64,000 nucleotides of DNA from Callorhinus ursinus (GCF_003265705.1 NW_020312895.1:981271-1045270); one strand, 5' to 3'. Shown: positions 13,645 to 24,367, numbered from the stretch's first letter. Numbers and translations: made by a program. Notes: generated from the letters alone by a model not told the origin.

Positions 13645-13840
13645 ACTGAGATGGAACTGTCACCAAACGCTGTAGAAGTTGAAGGTGTACAGCGTGACTC
13701 GATACGTGTCTGTAACGTAAGCGCCGCGGTAAGGTTAGCGGACATCCAGCACCTCCCAGTTACAGACGTTTTTCCTCGTGGTGAGAACTTTCAAGACCTC
13801 AGCGACTTCGAGGGCACCATGCAGCACTGACTGGTGCCTG
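13645..13840 (-). mobile_element. L1 3' UTR fragment (antisense)
   Basis: The order CTCACTGAGATGGAACTG, GAAGGTGTACAGCGTGACTC, AGTTACAGACGTTTTTCCTC, GTGGTGAGAACTTTCAAGAC matches the reverse complement of the mammalian L1 3' UTR (ttgaggtataattgacat ... caggtgtacaac ... gtgatgagaactttta). GC substitutions are heavy. With the antisense L1 pieces at 15290-15670 and 16240-17010 it is colinear with one dispersed antisense L1. Confidence 0.55.
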
Positions 13841-14880
13841 GCACCTGACCACTCTGTGCGTCATCTCCAAACGGCTCTGCCTCCCCCAGCCTTACGACCC
13901 ATCCAGAGTCCCTGCCGAAGCAGCCCCCCGCGTTGCTCTTCTTTCTCAGAATTCTCCTGGCTGCCACTCACACGTTCCCTTGCCTGTCAAACTCCAAAGC
14001 AGTGCAAATGGTCTGGGGGCAAAAGCCCAGGTGTCTGCGGCTGCGAATGTACCCAGCGTGACCCAGGCCTTGTGGGAGCCGCACAGCCACCCTGCCTTCC
14101 TCCACATCTGGCCAGGGCAGGCACAAGGCTCAGCCCGCCCAGACACAACCCAGGGAGGCCTGCCAAGTCCGGGAAGATCCCCTCCCTGACAGGAAAGCTG
14201 CGTGGGACCCCTTGAGGGATAATGAGCACACAGGCACCCAGATCCCATCTAAATACCACTCTCCAGTGAAAGAACCAGACTCCTGAGAGAACCGACTGAC
14301 TCTAGGAAGGGGGCAGGAGAAATACAAGATGAGTCAGGAAGTGCTCAAAAAGGCCAGTAGGACGGGCGCCTACGCGGGAGCCGAGTGAAGGACTCCCAGC
14401 AGGCAAGCCTGGGGCCATCGGAGCCTCTACACGCCGGGGCCCACGGAGTCGGTGGGACTGCACCCTGGGAACAGAACACCCACGAGGCCACTGAACAGGA
14501 AGAATTACAGGAGAATCCCAAACAACACATGCAGGTGCCCCCCCGAAGGGTGGGGTGCACCCACTGACTGGCCCCGGCTGCAGGGCAGGGAGGGCAAGTG
14601 GAGAGATGGCGGGCACTGCTTGAACTCCTAGCCCTTCTTCCCAAAAACCCATAACCAGGGTAATCATGAGAAGGCACCTGACAAACCCAAGTAGAGGGAC
14701 ACCCACAAAACACCCAACAGTCTCCTCAAAGCGCCAAGAACAAGAGTGAGAAACTGCCAGGGTCCAGACGGGACAAAGGAGGCACAGGACGACCAAACGC
14801 AGAGCAGTACCCTGGACCGGGTCCCGGGGCAGAAACCCCCCGGGGGTTTTGCACATCGGTGCAAAACCTGGGGAAACCTG
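13841..14880. other. Unassigned intronic sequence
   Basis: Between two L1-derived pieces. No repeat family or exon was recognised; the open frames are composition effects. Confidence 0.4.
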
Positions 14881-15080
14881 GAAAAACCCTATTACGCTCT
14901 GTGGCTCAGCCAGTGGTGGTGTGCCAACAGGAATTTCTCAGCTTTGACAAAGATGCCACGGTCCCATGAGACGCTCAACTGAAGGGACTCACAGGGACAC
15001 CAGCACCTTCTCTGCCACCTGGCTGTAAACCTAAAACTGTCCCAAATATATCTCAAATTATACAAAGTTGTATGGAAGTT
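14881..15080 (+). mobile_element. L1M-type 3' end fragment
   Basis: The CTGTAAACCTAAAACTGTCC stretch and following A/T-rich tail at about 15020-15065 resemble the terminal 3' UTR wording of old L1M subfamilies (ctgtaaacctaaaactgctctaaa). The upstream limit is uncertain. Confidence 0.4.
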
Positions 15081-15086
15081 GCCTCA

Positions 15087-15264
15087 GGGGGGCACCTGGG
15101 TGGCTCAGTCGGTGAAGCGTCTCGGGTCATGATCCTGCAGATCCAGGATCGAGCCCCACATCGGGCTCCCTGCTCAGCCAGGAGTCTGCTTCTCCCTCCA
15201 ACCTTCCCCCTGCTCGTGCTCTCTCTCAAATGAACAAATAAAAATCTTTAAAAAAATTTAAAAA
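15087..15264 (+). mobile_element. Can-SINE (SINEC), tRNA-Lys-derived
   Basis: The head GGCACCTGGGTGGCTCAGTC carries the pol III A-box-like region, followed by a B-box-like GGATCGAGCCCC, the GGGCTCCCTGCTC body, a pyrimidine-rich segment and an A-rich tail ending AAATCTTTAAAAAA. It is diverged, with a short internal deletion after GCGTCTC. This SINE class is known only from Carnivora. Confidence 0.93.
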
Positions 15265-15289
15265 GTCACCCCAGGAAATGTTGGGGTGG

Positions 15290-15670
15290 GGGTCCTTCCT
15301 GTTTCACGCATCCCCTCAGCCCCCTGCCCCCCAGCAACCACCAGTTTGTTCTCTGTGCCCGAGTCCACTTCTGTTGTGTCCATTTGTTTTGATGTTTAGA
15401 TTCCACATGTAGGTGAAATTACATGGCATTTGTCTCTGGCTGATTTCACTTAGTATAATGCTCTGTCTGTGTTGTGGCAGATTTCCTCCTCGTTCACGGC
15501 TGAGCAGTATTCCATCAGACACATATACACGTCTTCTTTACGCACGCATCTGTCGACGGGCAATACTGGGTTTGCTTTGGTGTCTCGGCCGCTGTGAATA
15601 ATGCTGCAGAGAACATGGCAGGGGGTGCGGATACCTTTCCGAATGAGTGTTTTCATTTTCTTTGGAAAAA
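15290..15670 (-). mobile_element. L1 ORF2 end / 3' UTR fragment (antisense)
   Basis: Reads as the reverse complement of the mammalian L1 3' region: CAACCACCAGTTTGTTCTCT, AGATTCCACATGTAGGTGAA, GCTGAGCAGTATTCCATCAG, AATAATGCTGCAGAGAACAT and GAGTGTTTTCATTTTCTTTG appear in the expected order. It likely belongs to the same antisense element as the pieces on either side. Confidence 0.88.
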
Positions 15671-15724
15671 AGATGGGGTTTTGTTGGGGGTTTATTGAGG
15701 GGGGTGTGCTCCCACCCCTACCCA

Positions 15725-15958
15725 GTGTCCCTCCTGCCTGCTTTTGCAGACCATGTCACGAGGATCTGATGGTGGCATCCAGCCCTCACTGGAGGGACAG
15801 GAAGGTGGCAGAATGGAGACGGGGGAAGCTGGTCCCCCGATGGCACACGGAGCTGCCCAGACCTGCCCGGCAAACTTCCCGCTATGTGTGCGACTGCACA
15901 ACAGCCCGTCAGTAAAGAATTCTGTTTCTTGCAACCCCCAGCATCCCAACTGACACAG
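15725..15958 (+). mobile_element. Possible MaLR/MLT-type LTR fragment
   Basis: The end of this segment (TTCTGTTTCTTGCAACCCCC, then ATCCCAACTGACACA) resembles the 3' ends of MLT1-like LTRs (tttctgttacttgcagcc ... taactgatacaca). The upstream part has no diagnostic match, so family and start are tentative. Confidence 0.3.
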
Positions 15959-16239
15959 TGTGCTTCCCAGGAGATTAGCTAGCTTTAAAGATTAGCAAAA
16001 GTTACCAGTTCTGCATAAGTGAAGTCTTTGCAGTCCTAACGGGCCACATTGTTTCCAGTAACTCCAGCACGGTCTTCACACAGAGACCACTGCTCCTAAG
16101 TCCACGCCCCTGTGTCTCATTACCACAAGTGGGACGTCTTCGGTTTACTGCCTGGATGTGAAAGAATGCTACTGACTTTTATGGATTAATTTCATCACGA
16201 AATGCTTTCATCGCATATCACAGATTTTCAGTAAACTCA
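15959..16239. other. Unassigned intronic sequence
   Basis: A short stretch between an LTR-like fragment and antisense L1 with no recognised signature. It may be a badly decayed part of the same L1. Confidence 0.35.
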
Positions 16240-17010
16240 CTTTTTCCCAGGCGCATAACCACATTTGTAAATAATTCTCTCTCCATTCTAATATTTCAGT
16301 ATTTATAGTTTTTTTGTTTAATTACTGATTGCAGTAGCTAAGGCTTCTAGAACAATTAAAATTATGTCAGGTATCTTTGTCTTGTCCCTGACTTTAACAG
16401 AAATGTTTTATTTCCATGTTTTAAATTAATATTTAGGAAATATTTACCTGTTTCAATTTTATTAAGAGTAACCACTGTTTCATCAAGAGATGTTGACTTT
16501 TATCAAATATATTTCTAGCATCCATAGAGATGACCCAAAAAGGGATATTTTCCTATTGATAAATTATTAACTTACTAGCATGCTGAATTATGTTACCCAA
16601 TTTTTCCAAACCACGCTTACACATCTAATACACACTTGCCTGCCTCGGTCTGCTGCTGGCTGGTCCGTGGGACCTTTCGAGAACACGTCCAGACAGCCGT
16701 CTGTGCTGCAGACTCCGCAGGCTCCGTGGTCCACACGCGTTAACTGCCCTGGGGCTGTGACAGTTCACACAGGACTGGAGTGGGCCATTCCCTGACACCT
16801 GGCACTCCTGGGGGCCGAAGCTTTGACAAGTCCATCACTCTTTTCTCCTCTAATGACTGGCCGATTGAACTTTCTCTCCCTCCGTGTGCTTGTGAATATT
16901 TTGCTAGAAATTTATCCATTCTGTTAATTTTTTCAAAATTATTTTAACACCATCGAACAAATTAATGTCTCAAAGCAGTTTTAACTCTGATAGGTTTCGC
17001 TGGAGAACCA
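16240..17010 (-). mobile_element. L1 ORF2 reverse-transcriptase region fragment (antisense)
   Basis: GATTGCAGTAGCTAAGGCTT, TATCTTTGTCTTGTCCCTGA, TGTTGACTTTTATCAAATAT and CATCCATAGAGATGACC reproduce, in order, the well-known antisense wording of the L1 ORF2 RT domain. The A/T-rich block at 16890-16990 fits the ORF2 segment further upstream in the element. The interval 16620-16890 is GC-rich and may be an insertion or non-L1. Confidence 0.8.
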
Positions 17011-17744
17011 GGGAGTGCAGCGCGGGTGGCCAGCTGACAGGCACACCCTGAGGTCAGTCCTGCGGCACGAGCCTGAGGCCACAGCCAGGCTGCTGAGGCC
17101 TCACCGTCCCTCCCCACGTTCCATGGCCCCTGGTCTGTCATTGCACCAGGCAGCAACACGGAGGAAAGTGGCCTCCTTTCCTATAACCCCGCTAGGGTCT
17201 TCGCTAGGACAGAAGTCTCAGTTCAGAGACTGAAAAAGGAGGGGCCACCCACATACGTGTGCACGTGGACAGGGGGCTGCTCTGGCCCCAGCCTCCCGCT
17301 CTAACTCTTGATCCAGAGCCTCCAGGGAGGCTGTGATTCGCATCAACTACAGCCCCCAAGTATCTCAGGTGTCGTCCACACCACAGGCTGCACATCCTCA
17401 TCTGTGGGTTAAACGTGAAGGATGGAAAGTACTTTAGAGAGTCTTTGGCTTATTTCTTAAGTGGTTTAGGTTTGGAATTACAATAAATTTTCAAATGTGC
17501 ACCCCTTCAAAAACACTCTATAAAACAAGCAGTGACATTTCCGCTCGGCCCAGAAGTTGTAAAGCAGCACCGTGGACACGGCTCACTGCTGTCTCTCTCT
17601 ACCACGCCTGGCAGATGAGCTCCCTGTAAGGGGGGCGCCCGCAGGGGGAGCTCCCAGGGGAGGGGCCGCCATCTCTGGGTCAGCAGCGGCCAGTTCCCAG
17701 CTCCATGAGGCTCACATCAGGCTTATCCAGCTGGCTCCTCCCAG
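17011..17744. other. Unassigned intronic sequence
   Basis: Unique-looking, no recognised exon or repeat. An AT-rich patch lies at 17425-17530. Confidence 0.4.
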
Positions 17745-17848
17745 CACAGCTCAGAGCCCAGAGACAGAGTGCCCACATCCAGCATGGGGCCAGGCATACA
17801 GCAGGCACTCAGTAAACGCTGCACGAACAAAGAAGCCCCAAATGTAGC
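17745..17848 (-). mobile_element. L2/MIR-type fragment (antisense)
   Basis: GCCAGGCATACAGCAGGCAC followed by TCAGTAAACGCTGCACGAAC fits the widespread ancient wording gtgcctggcacatagtaggcactcaataaatgtttgt. Too short to separate L2 from MIR. Confidence 0.45.
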
Positions 17849-18023
17849 CATCTTAAAGACTACAACTCTCAGACCACATGGAAAGTCCCAGCACTGCCAG
17901 GAACTCTAAACACGACCCAGAATCACACGGACATTTCCCCATTGCCTTCACCCCACTATTTATTTATTTATCTTTTATTTATTTTTAACCTTAAGTTCTC
18001 AGCCACTTAAAAAACATTCCTGA

Positions 18024-18190
18024 GGGCGCCTGGGTGGCTCAGTCGTTGGGCGTCTGCCTTCGGCTTGGGATGGAGCCCCGCATCGGGCTCCCTGCTCTCT
18101 GCGGGAAGCCTGCTTCTCCCTCTCCCACTCCCCCTGCTTGTGTTCCCTCTCTCGCTGTGTCTCTCTGTCAAAAAAAAAATAAAAAACCCA
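18024..18190 (+). mobile_element. Can-SINE, internally shortened
   Basis: The head GGCGCCTGGGTGGCTCAGTC and body GCATCGGGCTCCCTGCTCTC are present, but the usual segment between the A and B boxes is lost (CTTGGGATGGAGCCCC joins directly). The tail contains TCTCCCACTCCCCCTGCTTG, which I associate with bear/pinniped copies. A target-site duplication is visible: CATTCCTGAG ending at 18024 and CCACTCCTGAG ending at 18198. Confidence 0.93.
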
Positions 18191-18199
18191 CTCCTGAGA

Positions 18200-19331
18200 T
18201 ACACACTCTCCTCCAAATAAGACTAAGTGTTTGGATCCGGGTCTGCATTACAAGGACTATTTTCACAGCCCCTGGCTCCGGTGGGAGCAAACAGATACTG
18301 GGCGTGGCTGAGGCCACCATGGAAACCCTGGGTCGCACACCCACGGAGACGAGGTCACAGCCTCAGACATGTGCAACACTTCACAACACGCAGTGGCGGA
18401 CCTGGGCCCAGGAGGAATCCCTGGGGCGTTCGGGACAAACCGCGTTCCCCAGTGGCCTGCTGCTTCAAGGCCCCACTTCAGCCTTCCCAGGAAGGATGCA
18501 GCCACACCCCCAGAAGCCTCCCCACCTTCCAACTACGCCGAGAGGACAGCGACAAGTGGGACAAAGTCAGAAGCAAGAAGACGTGACAGGAGACTCCAGC
18601 CACCAAGCCGGGAGGCCAGGACGCGAAGGTCGGTGGCGGCGGATGGCCTGCTGGCCCACAGAGGCAGGTCCCCTTGCCCGGCCTCGGGACATCGGCGGAG
18701 GGTGGGGATGGAGCCTGCCTCCCCATGCATGTATCTCCCGGACAACTGGCCCCAAACACAGAGTAATAAATACCAGCTACAAAAACCCCTACGAGTTCTG
18801 CCTCAGCAGCAAACGCAGGACACCCGACAAAGCCACCCATGTGTCACGGAGAATTCGGACACTGTTTTCCCTGCTTTCCCCTCGTTTTTCTGTTGGGTTT
18901 TTTCCTGTGGGACACCCACTCAACACTTTGCTTTTCAATAGCAGTCCTGAGAAAAGAACTGCTTTGGTTTTAAAGTTATTGGGTACAGCAAACCCGTAAT
19001 TATGATCTTTGCAAACACACGGACACGTTCTCCCGCCTGTCCTACCCCGTGTATGTTCCGCACTCACTACGAACACTACCACGTTCGTAAAACTCGTGAA
19101 CACGAACGTGCTTGTGCTTCACTTCCGCGCAGCGAATGCATAGCCAGGAACTCCCCGGGAGCCACGCAGTCATCCTGGAAAGGGGGCTGGGACGGCACCA
19201 GTGGACGCAGAACCACTCACAGCCACACAGGCTCTGCACCGGACCGCTCTCCGGGGGCCGCCTAAGCCCCCGGGAAAAGCCAGAGCCAGATGGGTGGGCT
19301 GCGCACATGCTCTGCACTGGGTGTGACCCTC
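18200..19331. other. Unassigned intronic sequence
   Basis: GC-rich to mixed sequence with a T-rich patch at 18890-18905. The open frame starting at 18034 crosses from the SINE into this region and is not taken as a gene. Confidence 0.45.
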
Positions 19332-19532
19332 AGCCGCCTCCCACCACCCCCCAGTGCTGGGNNNNNNNNNNGGGCTACAGCTGGGTCTGGGCCGCCTCCC
19401 ACCACCCCCCAGTGCTGGGGGGGCTGCAGCTGGGTCTGGGCCGCCCCCCACCCCCCCCCCAAGTGCTGGGGGCGCTGCAGCCGGGTCTGGGCCGCCCCCC
19501 ACCATCCCCCAGTGCTGGGGGGGCTGTTCCTC
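19332..19532 (+). repeat. Minisatellite of about 50 bp with 10-N gap
   Basis: Repeating unit with GCAGCTGGGTCTGGGCCGCC, CCACCACCCC and AGTGCTGGGG. About three and a half copies are visible: a partial copy to 19361, N at 19362-19371, then units beginning near 19372, 19421 and 19471. Unit length varies through C-run length. The N block lies inside the array, so true copy number is unknown. Confidence 0.9.
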
Positions 19533-20634
19533 CAGCTTCACAGCCTAGACTCTGAACCAAACATGAAGCTGCTTTCCAGTCTGGCCCAATTCTCAAATTC
19601 AGCCACTCTTAACCCAATGTGAGGGTCTGGTGAAAGTTTTTAAATAGAAAAACATACAGAAAACAAAAGGACACGGTTCCCATGATCATTTGCACCCTCT
19701 CCCCCTCCTCATGGCACAATGTCCTGGAATTGGCGCGTCCCCCATACCCGGCCCTGAGGACAAGGGTGCCCTGGTCCACCCTCCAAAGCCCCCTCCCACA
19801 TCTGGGATGCGAAGGAGCCATGAGCCCTGCCGTGCTGGCAGCCCGGTCACTCCCCGCCATGGCCTGAATGGCCTCCCTCACGCTCAGGCGCCATGCTCCC
19901 TGCAGGCCTGCCGCCAACACAGTCCATCCTGACCCGCATGCCCTCTGGCCCCGTCCCTGCACCTCTGGTCCTCTGCTCTCGTGGTTTCTCTATTCTCCCC
20001 AAGCCCTCACGTGGCTCCCCCTCCCCCGGCAGACCCTCGCAGCGGGCTGGCTCCCACCACCTTTGTGACTCTGGACTGAGTCCAGCTGGCTGTCTCCAAA
20101 TGTGAGTACGCCAGACCACAGACTCGTGGTCCCCACTTAGAAGGGGCCCCAGTTCAGTGTGGCCAGCACCACGTACTTACAACATACAGACACCTTCAAG
20201 AACTACGTATCGTCCAAGTCTGACAACTGCTCCTCTGAAAATGTTCCAGAAGGTTCCGCTTCATCTCAGTGGGTATGGGCAGAGGGCAGTGTGGGACTGA
20301 GGACGAGGGGAGCCCCGGCTGAGCTAGGGCCCGCGTCACATAGAAATAAGAAGCCCTGGGGCACCCTACATGGGGCCATCAGGTAGGAACCAGTACCCCG
20401 AGGACAGGCTGCCAAGCAGGCCATCTGGGGCCCAGGGGCCAGGAAGTGTGCAGTGAGGGACAGAGCGGAGGAGAGAGTGGGCATGACCAACTCTCTGCCA
20501 GGACCTTCCTCCATCCCAACTTCTCGGAACGCGGTCCTCACATGTGCTTTCTGATGTGGGAAACACAGGCAGAAGGAAAAGTAAATGTCCTTACTCCCCA
20601 CAGCCCACTGATAGGTCCTTGAAGCAGGCAGAGT
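19533..20634. other. Unassigned intronic sequence
   Basis: No exon or repeat family was recognised. Confidence 0.45.
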
Positions 20635-20988
20635 GACGTCCCCCTAGGCGCTCAGCTGCCCCAATGTTAATACTTTGCTAAGGGCCAAAGGCAATCTTAG
20701 CCTGACATTATCCCAAGCACCCCAGGATCCTGTGAGTCTACTTAAACATACAAAAATTCCTTTGGAAGCTTCCTTTATCCCTAAACCCCCCGAGACACCT
20801 GTTGGCAATCACCCCCCAAGCACACGGCCCACCGATGTTCATCTGAAGGGTCTCACGCGTCAGGTTTTATTAGACGGTAACAAATGACCTTTTCCCAACA
20901 ATAGCGAGCCTCCTCAAGGTCCTGGAAACCCTGCTTCCAAAATTCCTTAGAGACTGACGCTCTCCCTAAGCCCCTCCCAACTTGAGAG

Positions 20989-20995
20989 TATATAA
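20989..20995 (+). promoter_or_regulatory. LTR TATA box
   Basis: TATATAA within the solo LTR, 64 bases upstream of its AATAAA. It could drive a + strand transcript antisense to INPP5A; no expression evidence is available. Confidence 0.55.
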
Positions 20996-21058
20996 CAGGC
21001 CCCTCCTCATGACCCCAGCGCGGCTCCTTCTGTCCACAGGTCCTGTCCCCCATGCTTT

Positions 21059-21064
21059 AATAAA
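21059..21064 (+). terminator. LTR polyadenylation signal
   Basis: AATAAA in the R region of the solo LTR, on the strand opposite INPP5A. Confidence 0.55.
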
Positions 21065-21131
21065 ACCACGTTTTTGCACCAAACATGTCTCCAGAATTCT
21101 TTCTTGGCCATTGGCTCTGAACCCTCACATT

Positions 21132-22370
21132 CTTTCCTACGTCACTTTCCAGAGTCAGGCCTCAAACGCCTTCCTACTCCCCCCACAGCAGTGAGAAGTC
21201 AGCCACAAGCTAGCAGCCCCCGACCTGCCGTCTGCCATCTCTGACTCGGTTTTTCTTCTCACGGACAGAGAACAAGACAGCGGTGTGACACGGCCAACCT
21301 CCAAGGCCTTCCCTCTTACAAGGTGAACTCCAAGACGTGTCCCCAGGCTCCTGGTCCCATGGTTTGCCTGCGAGCTCCTGGGGACAGCGACGCGGGAGGC
21401 AGGTCATGCATGGCCAGCCCTGACTTCACAGGGCTTCCCTTCTGCAAGGGACACACTGGGCGAGCAGAGACACTGACACCAGGTCACACGCTGTCCTGGG
21501 AGGGGAGCCACAGACACAGCAGGAGAAGGGGCCCATGGACCCTGCCTCTCGGTAGGTGCCAGGAAGGAGAGGACCCACCTGACTACCTCAGACGGTGGCC
21601 CCGGTGGCCCAGGGTCCCAGGCATGGCTCTGGAGCACTCCAGGAAGAAGCTGGCTCTGGGGTAAGAGCCGCAGACCGCAAGCCGTCAGCTCCTACGTGCA
21701 GGAGTCGTGGGTATGGCATGGGCTGCGTGCTGCTGGACCAAGACCTCCAGTGCGGGCTGGCAGAGATGCCTCCAGAGGCAGGGGACAGTCCAGTCGGAGC
21801 TTGTGAGGAGGTCAGGAAGGGGTCAGCTTGCAGGAGAGCAGCCCCAGGTACTGCTCCACGTGCCTTCCCTCCCATCTCCCCAGGAACCAGCTTTCAGAAG
21901 GGGATGAGGAATAAGACGTGGGGTCAGGGTGGGGAGGGGCAGACTGGCCACTGGGCTGAGGCCACGCTCAGGAGGCAAGGGGCAGGAGGACCAGTGCAGA
22001 GTGGACAGTCCACTGGCCCGAGGTCAGCAGGACTCCCATGGGAGATGGTGAGCTCTGCAGGCTGAACTTAAAAATGCAGATGCAAAACATTCAAATCTGC
22101 ATTTTGTTCTCTAAATAAAAAAACAGCTGTGACAAGCGCAGAGCCAAGAGTCACTCTCAAGTTCCCACAGCCCCAAAACTAGCCAACTGACCCCGTGGCA
22201 TCAGCAATCCTCACGGGAAAGATGGCAGCCGAGGCCCCCAAACCGGCCAACCATCCTTCCCGGCCTGGACATGTGCCAAACCTGAGGCACGGCACCCCCA
22301 CCCCCCGCCCATGCTCTGTGCATCGAGGATGCACACTGGGAATGAGGGCTGGGGTATAGACAACGTCGAC
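21132..22370. other. Unassigned intronic sequence
   Basis: GC-rich unique sequence, no gene or repeat family recognised. Confidence 0.45.
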
Positions 22371-22520
22371 GTGAGAGCTGGCCCCCAGACATGGAGTGAA
22401 GTCCACGGATGTGCACGCTGTGAGAGCTGGTCCGTGGACGTGAGAGCCGGTCCCCAGACGTGGGAGTGAAGTCCACGGATGTCCACGCAGTGAGAACTGC
22501 TCCGTGGACATGAGAGCTGT
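22371..22520 (+). repeat. Minisatellite, two copies of a 69-70 bp unit plus partial third
   Basis: GTGAGAGCTGG starts at 22371, GTGAGAGCCGG at 22440 and ATGAGAGCTG at 22510. Each full unit contains GAGTGAAGTCCACGGATGT and ends in TCCGTGGAC after a second internal GAGAGCTGG/GAGAACTGC, so the unit is itself a decayed dimer. Confidence 0.85.
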
Positions 22521-23577
22521 GGCAACATCCATGAGTGCAAGTTCGTCTTCTGCCACGTGCAGACATCACATCTCACATCCCCCTCAAAAGTCAAAGCTCC
22601 CAACCTCACAATCCTGGGCAAAACTACCCTCCAGCCTCTCCCCGGAGCTCACCGGGCCACGTCTCTGGGAAAACCCCTGAGGGCTCCCCAACTGGCTCTT
22701 GAGCCCACCAGCCAGCCGCCCCGAGATACCGGGGCACTGGCCCCACAAGGCCCAGCCCGCAGGCCAGGGCTCTCCCAGCTGAGTGAAGTGTGGGAAGAAA
22801 GGCCCAAGTTCAGCCCGCAGTGGCATGGCTGCCATGACGGCTGCGGGGGGTGCCCTCCCTCCACAGGGACACTGCCCCATGACCCCTCCTATGTCCACGG
22901 CTATCAGTGCACTTTGTCTGGAGGGCAGGCAGCGGACTCACCCGGCCGGCAGCACATGTGCCCTTTTCCGCAGCCCCCCGATGAGCACGGGATCCCCACC
23001 AGGCAACGTGAGGCTTCTGAGCATGGAAGCACTTACGGCTGGGGGTGCCCTTGGTGGGGACAGGCTGGGGAGATTCGGGGGGCCACGTGGGAAGGTCTTC
23101 TGGCATGCAAGCAGGAGGGCACAGACAGGGTGCGGAGGAGCAGGGGAGACGGGAATGGGAGCCAAGCTCTGTGGCAGCCCCTGGGACAAGCCCAGAAACA
23201 GAAAAAGCGGGGCCCCCAGGGAGCAGCTACGGCTCCCGCTGGAAGACAGTGTGCTCCTCAAGACACAGACCGCCGACGTGGCGGGGCCTCCGCACCTGCA
23301 GCCCGGGAGCTGGGGGCCACCCCTCGTCCCTCTTCTGGGCCACGAACCGTGACGACAAGTCCCAGGTCTTGCCCCCTCCCCCCAGGCCTACTCCTTCCTG
23401 GGGTGCAGACTCAAAGTGGGGGACCTGAGGTGAGAAGCTAACACTTGCCACCATCTGGGCCCACGGAAGCCACACATGCCCCTTTACAATCAGCATGATG
23501 CTCTCTGTCCTTTCTGACCCTAAAAAGAAACTCAGAGTCTGTAACTATATGGAGCAAGAAGTGTTTGAACCGATGTA
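22521..23577. other. Unassigned intronic sequence
   Basis: GC-rich unique sequence with long but unconvincing open frames on both strands. No domain or repeat was recognised. Confidence 0.45.
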
Positions 23578-23909
23578 CGCTGACCTGTGAGCGACACGGG
23601 TTTGAACTCACAGGTCCACGTGCGCACGGATTTCTTCTGACAAGTACAGTGCAGTATCACACGTGTGTCTTCCCCTTCGCACCACTGCCTTGATAACATT
23701 GTCTCTCCCTGGCTTGATTCACTGTCGGAACACTGTACACGACACATAACACACTGAACACGGGTTAGCCAGCGACATCATTGGTAAGGCTTCCAACCAA
23801 CGGTACGCTGTTGGCATTAAGTTTGGGAGAGTCCAGAGTTACTACAGTCAGAAGTTTGACTGTGTGGGGGGTCATGCCCCTCGCCCCGGGGTTGTTCAAA
23901 GGTCAACTG
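23578..23909. mobile_element. MER2/Tigger-type DNA transposon (TcMar), non-autonomous
   Basis: The left end (CGCTGACC, then ACACGGGTTTGAAC) and right end (GGGGTTGTTCAAAGGTCAACTG) are diverged inverted copies of the family terminus CAGTTGACCCTTGAACAAC. TA dinucleotides at 23576-23577 and 23910-23911 fit the TA target duplication of Tc1/mariner elements. Internal wording (ACATAACACACTGAACACGG, TTGGTAAGGCTTCCAACC) matches MER2-like elements. At 332 bp it lacks a transposase. Confidence 0.85.
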
Positions 23910-23911
23910 TA

Positions 23912-24367
23912 TACTAAAGAGCAACAGTGGGAAAGTAGTTTCTATTAAAACACATATGTCCACATGGACGTGTCCCACACCAACACACCCAGACACACAC
24001 TCACTCTCGGGTGGTGTCCATCTTGGAGCTATAAAAATTCTAGCAAATGCCATTTTTAAAAATCTCAGGAAGACACAGAAATGCTGCGTTCCATCGCAAA
24101 CCCACGGCAAACGAGGTGGTGGTAGAGGAGGTGGGCCTCCTTCCGGATTGCCCGGCCTGGCCCAGAGCACCACTCTGGCAACACGCTTCGCCTCACCCAA
24201 GTCACCGAAACCAGTCTTCACGCTCTCGTTCTTTTTCTTACATTTCAGACTGAATGTCCGTTTTCAGACGGCCAATGGCAAAAGCCGTTAGAAGACTATA
24301 TACTTTAAGCACAACTAGGATCGTCCTTTACAGTTGCCAGACTTAAAACGGGCGCACCTCAAAAACT
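23912..24367. other. Unassigned intronic sequence
   Basis: Mixed-composition sequence between the Tigger element and a Can-SINE; nothing recognised. Confidence 0.4.

Larger units (their letters stand above)
20635..21131 (+). mobile_element. Solo LTR, ERV1 (gammaretrovirus-like)
   Basis: U3-like sequence begins with wording such as GCCCCAATGTTAATACTTTG. A TATA-type TATATAA lies at 20989-20995 and a polyadenylation signal AATAAA at 21059-21064, about 65 bases downstream, followed by CCACGTTTTTGCACC and a terminal GGCTCTGAACCCTCACA. TATA, short R and AATAAA spacing is typical of an ERV1 LTR. No primer-binding site or internal gag-pol sequence follows, so this appears to be a solo LTR left by recombination. 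The left boundary is approximate and no target-site duplication was identified. Confidence 0.75.

Noticed and set aside
18034..18999. 321-codon open frame starting in a Can-SINE.
   Set aside because: The start codon and first residues are SINE-derived and the rest has no recognisable similarity; chance fusion of open frames.
19112..19555. Open frame running across the N gap at 19362-19371.
   Set aside because: It depends on unknown bases and on minisatellite units.
22557..23441. 294-codon + strand open frame.
   Set aside because: Low-complexity Pro/Gly/Arg/Ser translation without a domain; shadow frames exist on both strands.
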